Positions 1 through 6,414 of a stretch of DNA of 6,983 nucleotides are shown here, one piece after another (the stretch's first letter is position 1; each line of letters starts with the position of its first letter). The notes below the pieces were generated by a model. It made no database searches. It was not told the origin of the DNA and saw only the letters and a list, made by a program, of their open reading frames with translations. The translations under genes were made by a program, and so were the position numbers. The DNA comes from Bacillota bacterium (GTDB lineage Bacteria; Bacillota; Clostridia; Peptostreptococcales; Anaerovoracaceae): the NCBI GenBank assembly GCA_016286935.1, contig JAEEUO010000058.1, positions 1-6,983 of the forward strand. Direction: 5' to 3'.

Positions 1-970
1 AGCCCATGTCGCGGAAGTACTCCGCGATGGTGATGCCGGTGTAGATCGACGCCTCGCGCGCCGCCACGGGCATGTCGGAGGTGTTCGCGATCAGCACGGT
101 GCGCTTCATCAGCGGCTCGCCGTTGCGCGGGTCCTTCAGCTCGGGGAACTCCATCAGAACGTCGGTCATCTCGTTGCCGCGCTCGCCGCAGCCGATGTAG
201 ACCACGATGTCCACGTCCGACCACTTGGCCAGCTGGTGCTGCACGACCGTCTTGCCCGAGCCGAAGGGGCCGGGGACGGCGGCGGTGCCGCCCTTGGCGA
301 TCGGGAACATCGTGTCGATGATGCGCTGTCCCGTCGCGAGCGGCTTCGTCGGCGGATATTTCTTCGAATACGGACGGCCGGAACGGACGTGCCAGTGCTG
401 GGTCATCGTGAACGGCGTCTCGCGTCCGGCCTGGTTTTCGAGGACGTAGACCGTTTCGGTGACGTTGAACGAGCCGCTCTTGATCAGCTTGACCTTGCCG
501 GACTGCCCCGGCGGGACCATGATCTTGTGGAGGACGGACTCCGTCTCCTGAACGGTGCCGACCACGTCGCCTCCGATGAGCCAGTCGCCTTCGTGGACGA
601 CGGGTGTGAACTCCCAGAGCTTTTCGTGGTCGATCGCGGGAACGGAGATGCCGCGCGTGATGTTCGCGCCGACGCGTTCGACGATCTTCTCGAGCGGCCG
701 CTGGATGCCGTCGTAGATGTTTTCGATCATGCCGGGTCCGAGCTCGACCGACATCGGCATCCCGGTCGTCACGACCTCGGCGCCGGGACCGAGTCCCGAC
801 GTCTCCTCGTAGACCTGGATGGAAGCCGTATCGCCCTTCATCGTGAGGATCTCGCCGATGAGCTTCTCGGGGCCGACGTGGACGACGTCGCCCATGTTCG
901 CATCCGTCATTCCCGTCGCGACGACGAGAGGACCGGAAACCTTTACTACTTTACCACTCAATTTCAGCAC
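1..970 (-). CDS. ntpA: V-type ATPase catalytic subunit A, N-terminal part (cut by left edge)
   Basis: This is the nucleotide-binding catalytic subunit of the V1 head, which hydrolyses or makes ATP in an A3B3 hexamer with NtpB. I translated the minus strand from a GTG at 970-968; the frame stays open to the left edge and gives 323 residues of a protein usually near 590. Seen in order: an N-terminal beta-barrel start ([12 protein letters not shown]), a QVYEETSG segment, a VELGPG..DGIQRPL segment, the A-subunit-specific insert at about residues 110-190, the Walker A loop GPFGSGKT at 234-241 (bases 248-271, lysine 240), and GCGERGNE with the catalytic-type glutamate at residue 263. The start is supported by alignment with family N-termini, but its ribosome site is weak (GAAAG). 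It follows ntpG after 26 bases. Codon choice changes sharply after about residue 225 (see findings). Walker B and the C-terminal domain lie outside the window. Confidence 0.97.
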   Translation of the reverse strand, partial: MLKLSGKVVKVSGPLVVATGMTDANMGDVVHVGPEKLIGEILTMKGDTASIQVYEETSGLGPGAEVVTTGMPMSVELGPGMIENIYDGIQRPLEKIVERVGANITRGISVPAIDHEKLWEFTPVVHEGDWLIGGDVVGTVQETESVLHKIMVPPGQSGKVKLIKSGSFNVTETVYVLENQAGRETPFTMTQHWHVRSGRPYSKKYPPTKPLATGQRIIDTMFPIAKGGTAAVPGPFGSGKTVVQHQLAKWSDVDIVVYIGCGERGNEMTDVLMEFPELKDPRNGEPLMKRTVLIANTSDMPVAAREASIYTGITIAEYFRDMG

Positions 971-996
971 CTGCTTTCGTTGAATTTTCAGCTGTT

Positions 997-1314
997 TCAG
1001 ATGATATCGGCACCGACGGCGCGCTCGATGACGGACTGCATGGTGTCCTTCCCGATGCCGAGGGAGCCTTCCTTGCCGGGGATGAGGATGATGGCCGGCT
1101 TCAATTCGCCGCGGTATCTGGCGATGACGTCGGTGAGGTTCTTCGCCAGCGTCTCCGTCAGAAAGATGACGGCGCAGTTCGATTCGGCCAGGCGGTGGAT
1201 CTCCGCGCGCGCTTCGTTTTCGTTAAAGACGGGGTAGACGGAGAGGCCGATCGCGCGGAAGCCCATGATCGACTCACGGTCGCCGACGACGGCGATCTCA
1301 TACATTTCAGCCAT
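997..1314 (-). CDS. ntpG: V-type ATPase subunit F (NtpG), central stalk
   Basis: This is the small central-stalk subunit that sits with subunit D in the rotating shaft below the A3B3 head. The 105-residue product matches the family's usual length of about 100-110. It begins [24 protein letters not shown], the typical first strand and helix of the Rossmann-like F subunit, and continues with a hydrophobic strand (CAVIFLTE), a helix ([12 protein letters not shown]) and the strand [12 protein letters not shown] chose the ATG at 1314 because AAGGAG at 1330-1325 lies 10 bases upstream. A GTG at 1323 is in frame but only 1 base from that site, too close to be used. The gene lies 17 bases after ntpC and 26 bases before ntpA. 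In E. hirae nomenclature this gene is ntpG although the protein corresponds to V-ATPase subunit F. Confidence 0.93.
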   Translation of the reverse strand: MAEMYEIAVVGDRESIMGFRAIGLSVYPVFNENEARAEIHRLAESNCAVIFLTETLAKNLTDVIARYRGELKPAIILIPGKEGSLGIGKDTMQSVIERAVGADII

Positions 1315-1324
1315 GGCGGTCACT

Positions 1325-1330
1325 CTCCTT
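1325..1330 (-). promoter_or_regulatory. Ribosome binding site of ntpG
   Basis: AAGGAG on the minus strand, 10 bases before the ATG at 1314 and only 1 base before an in-frame GTG at 1323. Its position decides the start in favour of the ATG. Confidence 0.75.
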
Positions 1331-1331
1331 T

Positions 1332-2339
1332 CTATACGTACGCGTCGCGCAGCCGCGGGCGGATCTCGTCGGCCGTCAGTCCCGCGTTCCGTCCGAGGAG
1401 CATGATGCGGACATTGCGGTACTCGACCTGGCGGGCGGCAAGGTAGCCAATCAGGACGGCATCGCCGAAGGCCATGTAGACGGCGTCGTGGAGGTAATCG
1501 TGTTCGGCGTCGTCTCCGAGCTTTTCAAATACGGCGAGGCTTCCGCCCTCGCGGACGGCCTTTTCGCCGGCAATGGCAGCCTCCTTCAGATGAGTCGGCG
1601 CGTAGAGTTCCGCGATCCGGGCGTCGCCGGTCTGGAGCGTGCCGACGATCTGGTCGGCGCTGATCTCTCCGCCGTCGACCAAAATGTTGCGGAGGAAGTC
1701 GGCGTTCTTGCCCATCCGGAGCGCTCTGACGGTCGCGCGGAGGTTCATCGAGTCGATCTGAAGCGTGATGTAGCCCTTCAGGAACGGCGATCCGGTCCCG
1801 TCGGCGATCTCGCGGAGTTCGGCGTACGTCGCGCGGTCGAGGACCGCCTCGGCGAGCTGGGGATCGTCCGTCGTGTCGAGCACATCCCACGCCTCGTCGA
1901 GCGCGAGCGACAGCGTCTTCGGGAGGAGGCGGATCTCGTTCGAACGGATCGCCTCGCGGATCGTCTCCGGATCGACGCGGCCGTTCCGCATCAGCATGTG
2001 GTCGGCGGAAACGCCCGTCGCCTTCTCCTTGAGGAGCGCCTTGCAGTTGTGGTAGTCGTACGGAACGCGGAAGACGTCGATCACGGCCGGATCGGGCGCG
2101 AAGTCGATCATGTCGTCGAACGTCGCCTTCTCGACCTCCGCGATCGCCCTGTCCATCGCGACGGCGTCGTCGAGGCGGAATTCCGGATAACCGCATTCGG
2201 TCAGAACGTTCATCGCCTCTTCGTCCGTTTTGGCCGTGAGGAACCGCTCCATCCGCGCACCGGTCAGATGGGTGTCGATCAGTCCGCGGATACGGGCGGA
2301 GAGCGCAAGATAATCGATGTCCTTCACCGGTCCGCTCAC
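1332..2339 (-). CDS. ntpC: V-type ATPase subunit C (NtpC, C/d-type rotor socket)
   Basis: This is the funnel-shaped subunit that seats the central stalk on the membrane rotor ring. The 335-residue product is of normal family length (about 330-345). Family signatures are visible: DYLALSARIRGL near the N-terminus, where helix 1 is followed by a long run of helices; VPYDYHNCKALLK; a FLKGYITLQIDSMNLRATVRALR segment; and the C-terminal LIGYLAARQVEYRNVRIMLLGR followed by IRPRLRDAYV. The start is the GTG at 2339. GGAGGAG lies a few bases upstream, and the GTG overlaps the ntpE stop in a 4-base GTGA arrangement, which implies translational coupling. Upstream in-frame codons to 2504 are the shadow of ntpE. 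A second GTG at 2327 (VKDIDYL) matches some homologues' N-termini but has no good ribosome site. Confidence 0.94.
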   Translation of the reverse strand: MSGPVKDIDYLALSARIRGLIDTHLTGARMERFLTAKTDEEAMNVLTECGYPEFRLDDAVAMDRAIAEVEKATFDDMIDFAPDPAVIDVFRVPYDYHNCKALLKEKATGVSADHMLMRNGRVDPETIREAIRSNEIRLLPKTLSLALDEAWDVLDTTDDPQLAEAVLDRATYAELREIADGTGSPFLKGYITLQIDSMNLRATVRALRMGKNADFLRNILVDGGEISADQIVGTLQTGDARIAELYAPTHLKEAAIAGEKAVREGGSLAVFEKLGDDAEHDYLHDAVYMAFGDAVLIGYLAARQVEYRNVRIMLLGRNAGLTADEIRPRLRDAYV

Positions 2340-2746
2340 TTCTTCTCCTCCAGATCGCCGAACAGCATCCGCGCCACGTCGGTCATCGTCCGCTCGCGCA
2401 CGAGGCGGATGGCCGTCTCGGGGGAGCCTCCGAGCGCGTGGAGCTGTTCCGGGGGAAGCGCCTTCAGGCGGTCGAGCGCGACCGCGTACGCCTCGTCGAT
2501 GCATTTCTGCTTCGCTCCGAGGACGATCTGGCGCGCTTCGAGGTTCGCGAGGCTTTCCAGGCGTTCTTTCTGGGATGACGCCTTTTTCGCGATCGCGGCC
2601 TCCGCGTCGTCGGCCTGCTTCCGCCGGGCCGCTTCCGCCTGGCTTTCGATCGTCCGGACGGTCTCGTCCGCCTCGCTGAGGATGCGGGCGATCTGTGCGT
2701 CGGCGTCGTTCCGGATCGTATCAAGAATTTGTTCGATTCCGTTCAT
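2336..2746 (-). CDS. ntpE: V-type ATPase subunit E (NtpE), unusually short
   Basis: This is a peripheral-stalk subunit that pairs with NtpF and holds the A3B3 head against rotation. The product has 136 residues, against about 190-200 in the family. Residues 1-90 look normal: MNGIEQILDTI opens a long charged coiled coil, then LANLEARQIVLGAKQKCIDEAY and ALDRLKALP. After about residue 105 the sequence goes straight to an ending (RLVRERTMTDVARMLFG) that resembles the family's last helix. Most strands of the globular head appear to be absent. No frameshift is evident: the frame runs cleanly into the GTGA overlap with ntpC. The ATG at 2746 is preceded by GAGG at 2757-2754 with 7 bases of spacing, and the gene starts 24 bases after ntpK. 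Identity rests on position and the coiled-coil half. It could be a lineage-specific short form or an internal deletion. Confidence 0.85.
   Translation of the reverse strand: MNGIEQILDTIRNDADAQIARILSEADETVRTIESQAEAARRKQADDAEAAIAKKASSQKERLESLANLEARQIVLGAKQKCIDEAYAVALDRLKALPPEQLHALGGSPETAIRLVRERTMTDVARMLFGDLEEKK
2345..2351 (-). promoter_or_regulatory. Ribosome binding site of ntpC inside the end of ntpE
   Basis: GGAGGAG on the minus strand lies within the last codons of ntpE, 5 bases before the GTG at 2339. It fixes that GTG as the ntpC start and suggests that ntpE and ntpC translation are coupled. Confidence 0.72.
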
Positions 2747-2770
2747 TGGAGTTCCTCAAAAACCGCCGCG

Positions 2771-3265
<495 letters not shown>

Positions 3266-3267
<2 letters not shown>

Positions 3268-5188
3268 ATTGAATGTCGATGTATTTGGTGCGGTTTTCAA
3301 GAGGCTCGAAGGGTCTACCCCCGTCCTCATAGAACTTGCCGAAGAATTCGAGGCACTGGAGACGCAGGTCGTGGACGAAGCATCCCAGAATGTTCAGCGC
3401 CATGTTGAAGAGGTTGCCGATCAGCGCGACGACCACGAACGGGATCACGCTGCCGAAGAGCGACGCGAGCGTGTTGAAGACCTGTGCGATGACGCAGCCC
3501 GACAGCATCAGCGCCATCAGACGCGAATACGAGAGGATGTCGCCGAAGTAGCCGGTCACGTTCGAATAGACCGAGGAGAAGATGCCGGTGATCTTGCCGA
3601 AGCCCTTGCCCTGAACGAGCGGTCCGATCACGACGAGCGCGATGCCGGCGTAGAGGACGTACGGCGTGATCTTCAGGAACATCAGCGCGAGGCCGGCAAA
3701 CACGACCCACCAGGTGATCTCGCCGAAGAACGCGTCGAGGAACGCGCCCTTCCGGCACTTCAGAACGACGCTGACGGCCATGCCGAAGACGATCTGGACG
3801 ACGCCGAGCGCCATCGACCCGATCAGGATCGTCGTGATCGAATCGAGTGGCGAGAAGAGCGCGGGCAGAGCGATCGTCTTTCCGGTCGCGACGTTGACGA
3901 GCTGGGGGATGAAGTCGCCCATAAAGCCGCCCGTCAGAGCGCCGAAGACGAACGTCGAGATCCCGCCCCAGATCATCAGGCCGAACATCTGGCCGCTCGT
4001 TCCCTTCGGGCGGAACTTCTTCGTGACGAGAAGGCCCGCGATGAACAGGACGATCCCGTAGGCCATGTCGGCCATCATGATGCCGTAGAAGAGAATGAAG
4101 AACGGCGTGATCAGCGGGTTCGGGTCGATGTGGCCGTACTTCGGGAGCGAATACATCTCGGTGACGAGGTTGAGCGTGTTCGTGATCTTGCCGTCCTTCA
4201 GGCTGACCGGAACGCTGTCGTACTCCGCGGGATCCGGGTCGGTCAGTTCCCAGGCGCATCTGTTCTCGCCGAGGAACCGCGCGACGGCCTCCTCGGAGTC
4301 GGCCGGGACCCAGCCCTCGAAATACGTCACCGTCTCGTCGGTCAGGAGGTTCGCCGTTCCGCGCTCGAGATCGACGTCGCTCGTGAGGCGGTCGTAGTAG
4401 GCGCGCAGGACATCCGCGGCGCCCTTTTCGGCGTCGATCGCGGCGATGATCTCCTTTTCCTCTTCGGCGCTCCTCTCGAGTTCCTTTTCGAGGCGCTCGA
4501 TGTTTTCGCGCGGCGTTCCGGCGGAACCGGCGATCGGGGAGACGCTGAAGCTGAACGGACGGATCGCGTCGAAGACGGCCTGTTCGTTCTTCCGGTAGAC
4601 GATCAGCGCGCAGTATTGCTGTTGTTTATCCTTGTTGATGAAGAAGAGCTCGCACGGTCCGGCTTCGGCGGCCTTCGCGCGCACGTCGTCGAGGTCCGTC
4701 GCGGCCGGAAAGACGACGGGATAGAACCTGCAGGTCGCCGTTTCGCTGTCGGCGAGGTCCTGGTCGAGCGGTTCCCACGTCCGCATCATCATGAGTTCGG
4801 CTTCGAGCCTCGTGCGTTCGGAGCGCACGTCCGCGAGGCGGCGGAGCGACCTGCGGATCGAGTCGGACGCGGCCTTGGCGCGGGATTCCAGTTCTTCGCT
4901 GCGGAATTCCCGCTCGGAGACGGGACGGCGTTTGATGAACATGCCGTCCTTGACCTTCGCGTGCTCTTTCAGCGCATCAAGGGCGATCCGGACGTCGTTC
5001 AGGGCGCTCGTCGATTCCGCGAGTTCCGAACCGAGGCGCGCGAACGACCGGGCGTCGTCTTCGGACAGCGCGAACGAACCCGGCGCCGTCAGCTCGACGC
5101 AGCCGAGGTTCTGGAGTCCACGCAGCACGCTCTTCTCGGAGCCCGCGGGCAGGATCGCCTTCAGTTTTCGCATCTTCCGGATCGACAC
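3266..5188 (-). CDS. ntpI: V-type ATPase subunit I (NtpI, a-type membrane stator)
   Basis: This is the membrane stator subunit that supplies the two ion half-channels beside the NtpK ring and anchors the peripheral stalk. The 640 residues match the family (about 640-660). The N-terminal cytosolic half (1-340) starts VSIRKMRKLKAILP and holds two coiled-coil stretches, about 95-135 and 225-260. The membrane half begins near YGHIDPNPLITPFFILFYG (351-369) and has about eight hydrophobic segments. Arg556 in DILSYSRLMAL and Arg609 in HDLRLQCLEFFGKFY are the conserved arginines of the last helices; the terminal GGRPFEPL is also typical. The GTG at 5188 directly abuts the ntpF stop (TAAGTG) with no clear ribosome site, so I infer coupled translation. 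An ATG at 5173 is the alternative start but would cut the conserved first strand. Confidence 0.97.
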
Positions 5189-5497
5189 TTATTCGTCCCA
5201 AACCCTTTCCATGATGAAGGCCGCGGCGGCGGATACCCTGTCGGCCGCGAAATCGGAGATCCGCTTCGCTTCCTCTTCCGCCTGGAATTTCAAGTCCGCG
5301 CGAAACTGCTCCGCTTCGCGCTCGGCGATCCGGACCTGTTCCGCTTCGGTTTCTCTGAGAGACTCACTCTGGGTTTTCAAGGATGTAGCGACCCGATCCT
5401 TCGCTTCCGCGATACGCCGTTCCGCCTCCAGTCCGGCGGCCTTGACGCGATCGGCGGCTTCGGCTTCGGCCGCTTTGATCCGTTCCATTGCTTCCAT
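5189..5497 (-). CDS. ntpF: V-type ATPase G/H-type peripheral stalk subunit (NtpF)
   Basis: This is the long helical partner of NtpE in the peripheral stalk. The 102 residues are almost entirely charged coiled coil (repeats of Ala, Glu, Arg and Lys, such as AAEAEAADRVKAAGLEAERR), and they end in the family-type SAAAAFIMERVWDE. There are no membrane segments. I chose the ATG at 5497 because GGAG lies 8 bases upstream; an in-frame TTG at 5503 would leave only 2 bases. It is the first gene of the operon, as in E. hirae, with the likely promoter just upstream, and ntpI begins immediately after its TAA. Identification rests on length, composition, the C-terminal motif and position, since coiled-coil proteins are weakly diagnostic by themselves. 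Confidence 0.9.
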   Translation of the reverse strand: MEAMERIKAAEAEAADRVKAAGLEAERRIAEAKDRVATSLKTQSESLRETEAEQVRIAEREAEQFRADLKFQAEEEAKRISDFAADRVSAAAAFIMERVWDE

Positions 5498-5503
5498 ATT
5501 CAA

Positions 5504-5509
5504 TTCTCC
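5504..5509 (-). promoter_or_regulatory. Ribosome binding site of ntpF
   Basis: GGAGAA on the minus strand. The GGAG core is 8 bases from the ATG at 5497, but only 2 bases from the in-frame TTG at 5503, so it favours the ATG. Confidence 0.7.
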
Positions 5510-5536
5510 GATCGATAAGATAATTATACATTGTTA

Positions 5537-5565
5537 AATATATCACATTACGGTTGCGATGTAAA
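5537..5565 (-). promoter_or_regulatory. Likely sigma-70 type promoter of the ntp (V-ATPase) operon
   Basis: On the minus strand a -35 box TTTACA (5565-5560) and a -10 box TATATT (5542-5537) are separated by exactly 17 bases, placing transcription start near 5530, about 33 bases before the ntpF ATG. The gap 5498-5603 is strikingly AT-rich compared with the ATPase genes and holds no other gene. A second TATAAT at 5528-5523 has no good -35 partner. I saw no convincing terminator for the upstream toxin-antitoxin operon in this gap, so read-through into ntpF is possible. Confidence 0.6.
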
Positions 5566-5603
5566 GAAAAAGAATCAGAAAATAAAGATTATACGTTTCT
5601 GTT

Positions 5604-5894
5604 TCAGACGTTCTCCCGGACAAATTCGATCTTTACATACATCCCGAGACCGTTTGCGAGACGTTTCAGCGTACGCAGAGACGGATTGCCGTTCCCGCAT
5701 TCGAATTTGCTGATGTCGCTCTGGGAAATGCCGGTCCGTTCCGACAGTTCCTTTTGCGTAACGCCGTTTTCAGCCCGGGCGCGGATGATCGCTTCCGCGA
5801 TCGCATATTCGGCCTGCAGATTGTCCCACTCTCTTTTGAACGCGGGGTCTTTCAGTTCTTCCTTCAGATAATCATCAAAACGATTGGATTCCAT
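5604..5894 (-). CDS. XRE-family helix-turn-helix antitoxin (HigA-like)
   Basis: This is the predicted antitoxin and DNA-binding autorepressor of the toxin gene just upstream. The product has 96 residues. Residues 1-35 are an acidic and helical N-terminal arm (DDYLKEELKDPAFKREWDNL), which is common in antitoxins paired with Gp49-like toxins. Residues 36-88 form the HTH: an IIRARAENGVTQKELSERTG helix pair, then ISQSDISKFECGNGNPSLRTLKRLANGLG, with the TQKEL and SQSDISKFE helices as the classic XRE core. The ATG at 5894 shares its A with the toxin's TGA stop (TGATG), and GGGG at 5903-5900 precedes it. The inverted repeat upstream of the toxin is its likely operator. The order toxin first, antitoxin second matches HigBA-type modules. 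Confidence 0.92.
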   Translation of the reverse strand: MESNRFDDYLKEELKDPAFKREWDNLQAEYAIAEAIIRARAENGVTQKELSERTGISQSDISKFECGNGNPSLRTLKRLANGLGMYVKIEFVRENV

Positions 5895-6253
5895 CAGTTC
5901 CCCTTTCTGGCTTCGTATTCCGCCTTTGCGTCAATGGCGATCTCGATCTCCCTCCGCGGAGTATTCTGTGACTTTTTGATGAAACCGTTCGTCAAAATGA
6001 TCTGCCGTCCGGAATAAAAGAAATACAGGATACGGGCGGAATTGGTGCCATACCGGCCGCGAAATTCAAAGATTCCTTTTGCGAGCGGCTTGGAATACGG
6101 TTCACGAACAAGAGGCCCGTAATGCTCTGCGAGATGAATCGCCAGAAGCATTTTCCCCTTGAGATGGATGTCGAGTGATCCCAAAAACTCTTTTACGGGA
6201 TAACTGCCATCCGGTTTGTCGTAAATAAGCACGGTGTAATTCGATTTTGACAT
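5894..6253 (-). CDS. RelE/HigB-like toxin, phage Gp49-like family
   Basis: This is a predicted toxin of a type II toxin-antitoxin pair; relatives are ribosome-dependent mRNA endonucleases. The 119 residues follow the Gp49-like pattern: PVKEFLGSL (19-27), a helix ending in AEHYGPLVREPYSKPL, GIFEFRGRYG (60-69), SARILYFFYSGRQIILTNGFIKKSQNTP (72-99) and a final basic helix EIEIAIDAKAEYEARK. Arg65, Arg74 and the Lys93-Lys94 pair are the kind of basic residues used by RelE-fold toxins, though I cannot confirm activity. The ATG at 6253 has AGAGG upstream (6266-6262) and lies just downstream of a near-consensus promoter inside an inverted repeat. It overlaps the antitoxin by 1 base. The frame is intact, so the module could be functional. 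The cellular target is unknown from sequence. Confidence 0.9.
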   Translation of the reverse strand: MSKSNYTVLIYDKPDGSYPVKEFLGSLDIHLKGKMLLAIHLAEHYGPLVREPYSKPLAKGIFEFRGRYGTNSARILYFFYSGRQIILTNGFIKKSQNTPRREIEIAIDAKAEYEARKGN

Positions 6254-6266
6254 AATGAATCCTCTA

Positions 6267-6315
6267 TGACAAAATCGGATATATCACATATTATATGTTT
6301 TATCCGATTTTGTCA
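6267..6315. repeat. Perfect 15-bp inverted repeat, probable toxin-antitoxin operator
   Basis: Arms TGACAAAATCGGATA (6267-6281) and its exact reverse complement (6301-6315) are separated by 19 bases. Inside the spacer is a second palindrome, ACATAT-T-ATATGT (6286-6298). One outer arm covers the -35 box of the toxin promoter and the other covers the transcription start region, so bound antitoxin dimers would block RNA polymerase. There is no T-run after either arm, which argues against a terminator. Confidence 0.8.
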
Positions 6316-6316
6316 A
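6288..6316 (-). promoter_or_regulatory. Near-consensus promoter of the toxin-antitoxin operon
   Basis: On the minus strand a perfect -35 TTGACA (6316-6311) is followed after 17 bases by TAATAT (6293-6288). The overlapping perfect TATAAT (6295-6290) has a 15-base spacing. Start of transcription would fall near 6281, leaving a short leader of about 28 bases before the toxin ATG. It is the closest to consensus in the window and is embedded in the inverted repeat. Confidence 0.78.
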
Positions 6317-6355
6317 CCAAAACAAAAGTAACGGTTTCGGTCAAGGATTATGGAA

Positions 6356-6384
6356 ATTATAACCTGTTATATTGTGCCAGTCAA
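6356..6384 (-). promoter_or_regulatory. Second sigma-70 type promoter upstream of the toxin-antitoxin module
   Basis: On the minus strand TTGACT (6384-6379) and TATAAT (6361-6356) are separated by exactly 17 bases. It lies between the helicase stop and the toxin promoter and points toward the toxin genes. A short palindrome TATAAC-CT-GTTATA (6358-6371) overlaps the -10 box, and a hexamer GCGTAT is repeated at 10-base spacing (6388-6393 and 6398-6403) just upstream of the -35 box. Its transcript would run through the 15-bp inverted repeat. Confidence 0.55.
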
Positions 6385-6414
6385 GACGCGTATTGCAGCG
6401 TATCATCTACTGTT

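Noticed and set aside
236..1237. A 333-codon open frame on the plus strand opposite ntpA and ntpG
   Set aside because: It has Arg/Asp-rich low-complexity sequence without domains, and the minus strand encodes recognised ATPase subunits.
2340..2504. N-terminal extension of ntpC to an ATG at 2504
   Set aside because: The extra 55 residues are an out-of-frame reading of ntpE. Homology begins at the GTG at 2339, which has a strong ribosome site.
3327..4259. A 310-codon minus-strand frame inside ntpI
   Set aside because: It is an out-of-frame reading of ntpI with Arg/Asp/His-rich sequence; ntpI itself is complete and full of family motifs.
5573..5610. Terminator after the antitoxin gene
   Set aside because: Only weak hairpins are visible (CAGAAA/TTTCTG with a 14-base loop, or a bulged stem at the stop codon) before a T-rich stretch. 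The stem is too short and AT-rich to call.
6267..6315. Rho-independent terminator for the helicase gene
   Set aside because: The 15-bp arms have a 19-base loop and no T-run after either arm, and the element contains a near-consensus promoter; an operator explains it better.
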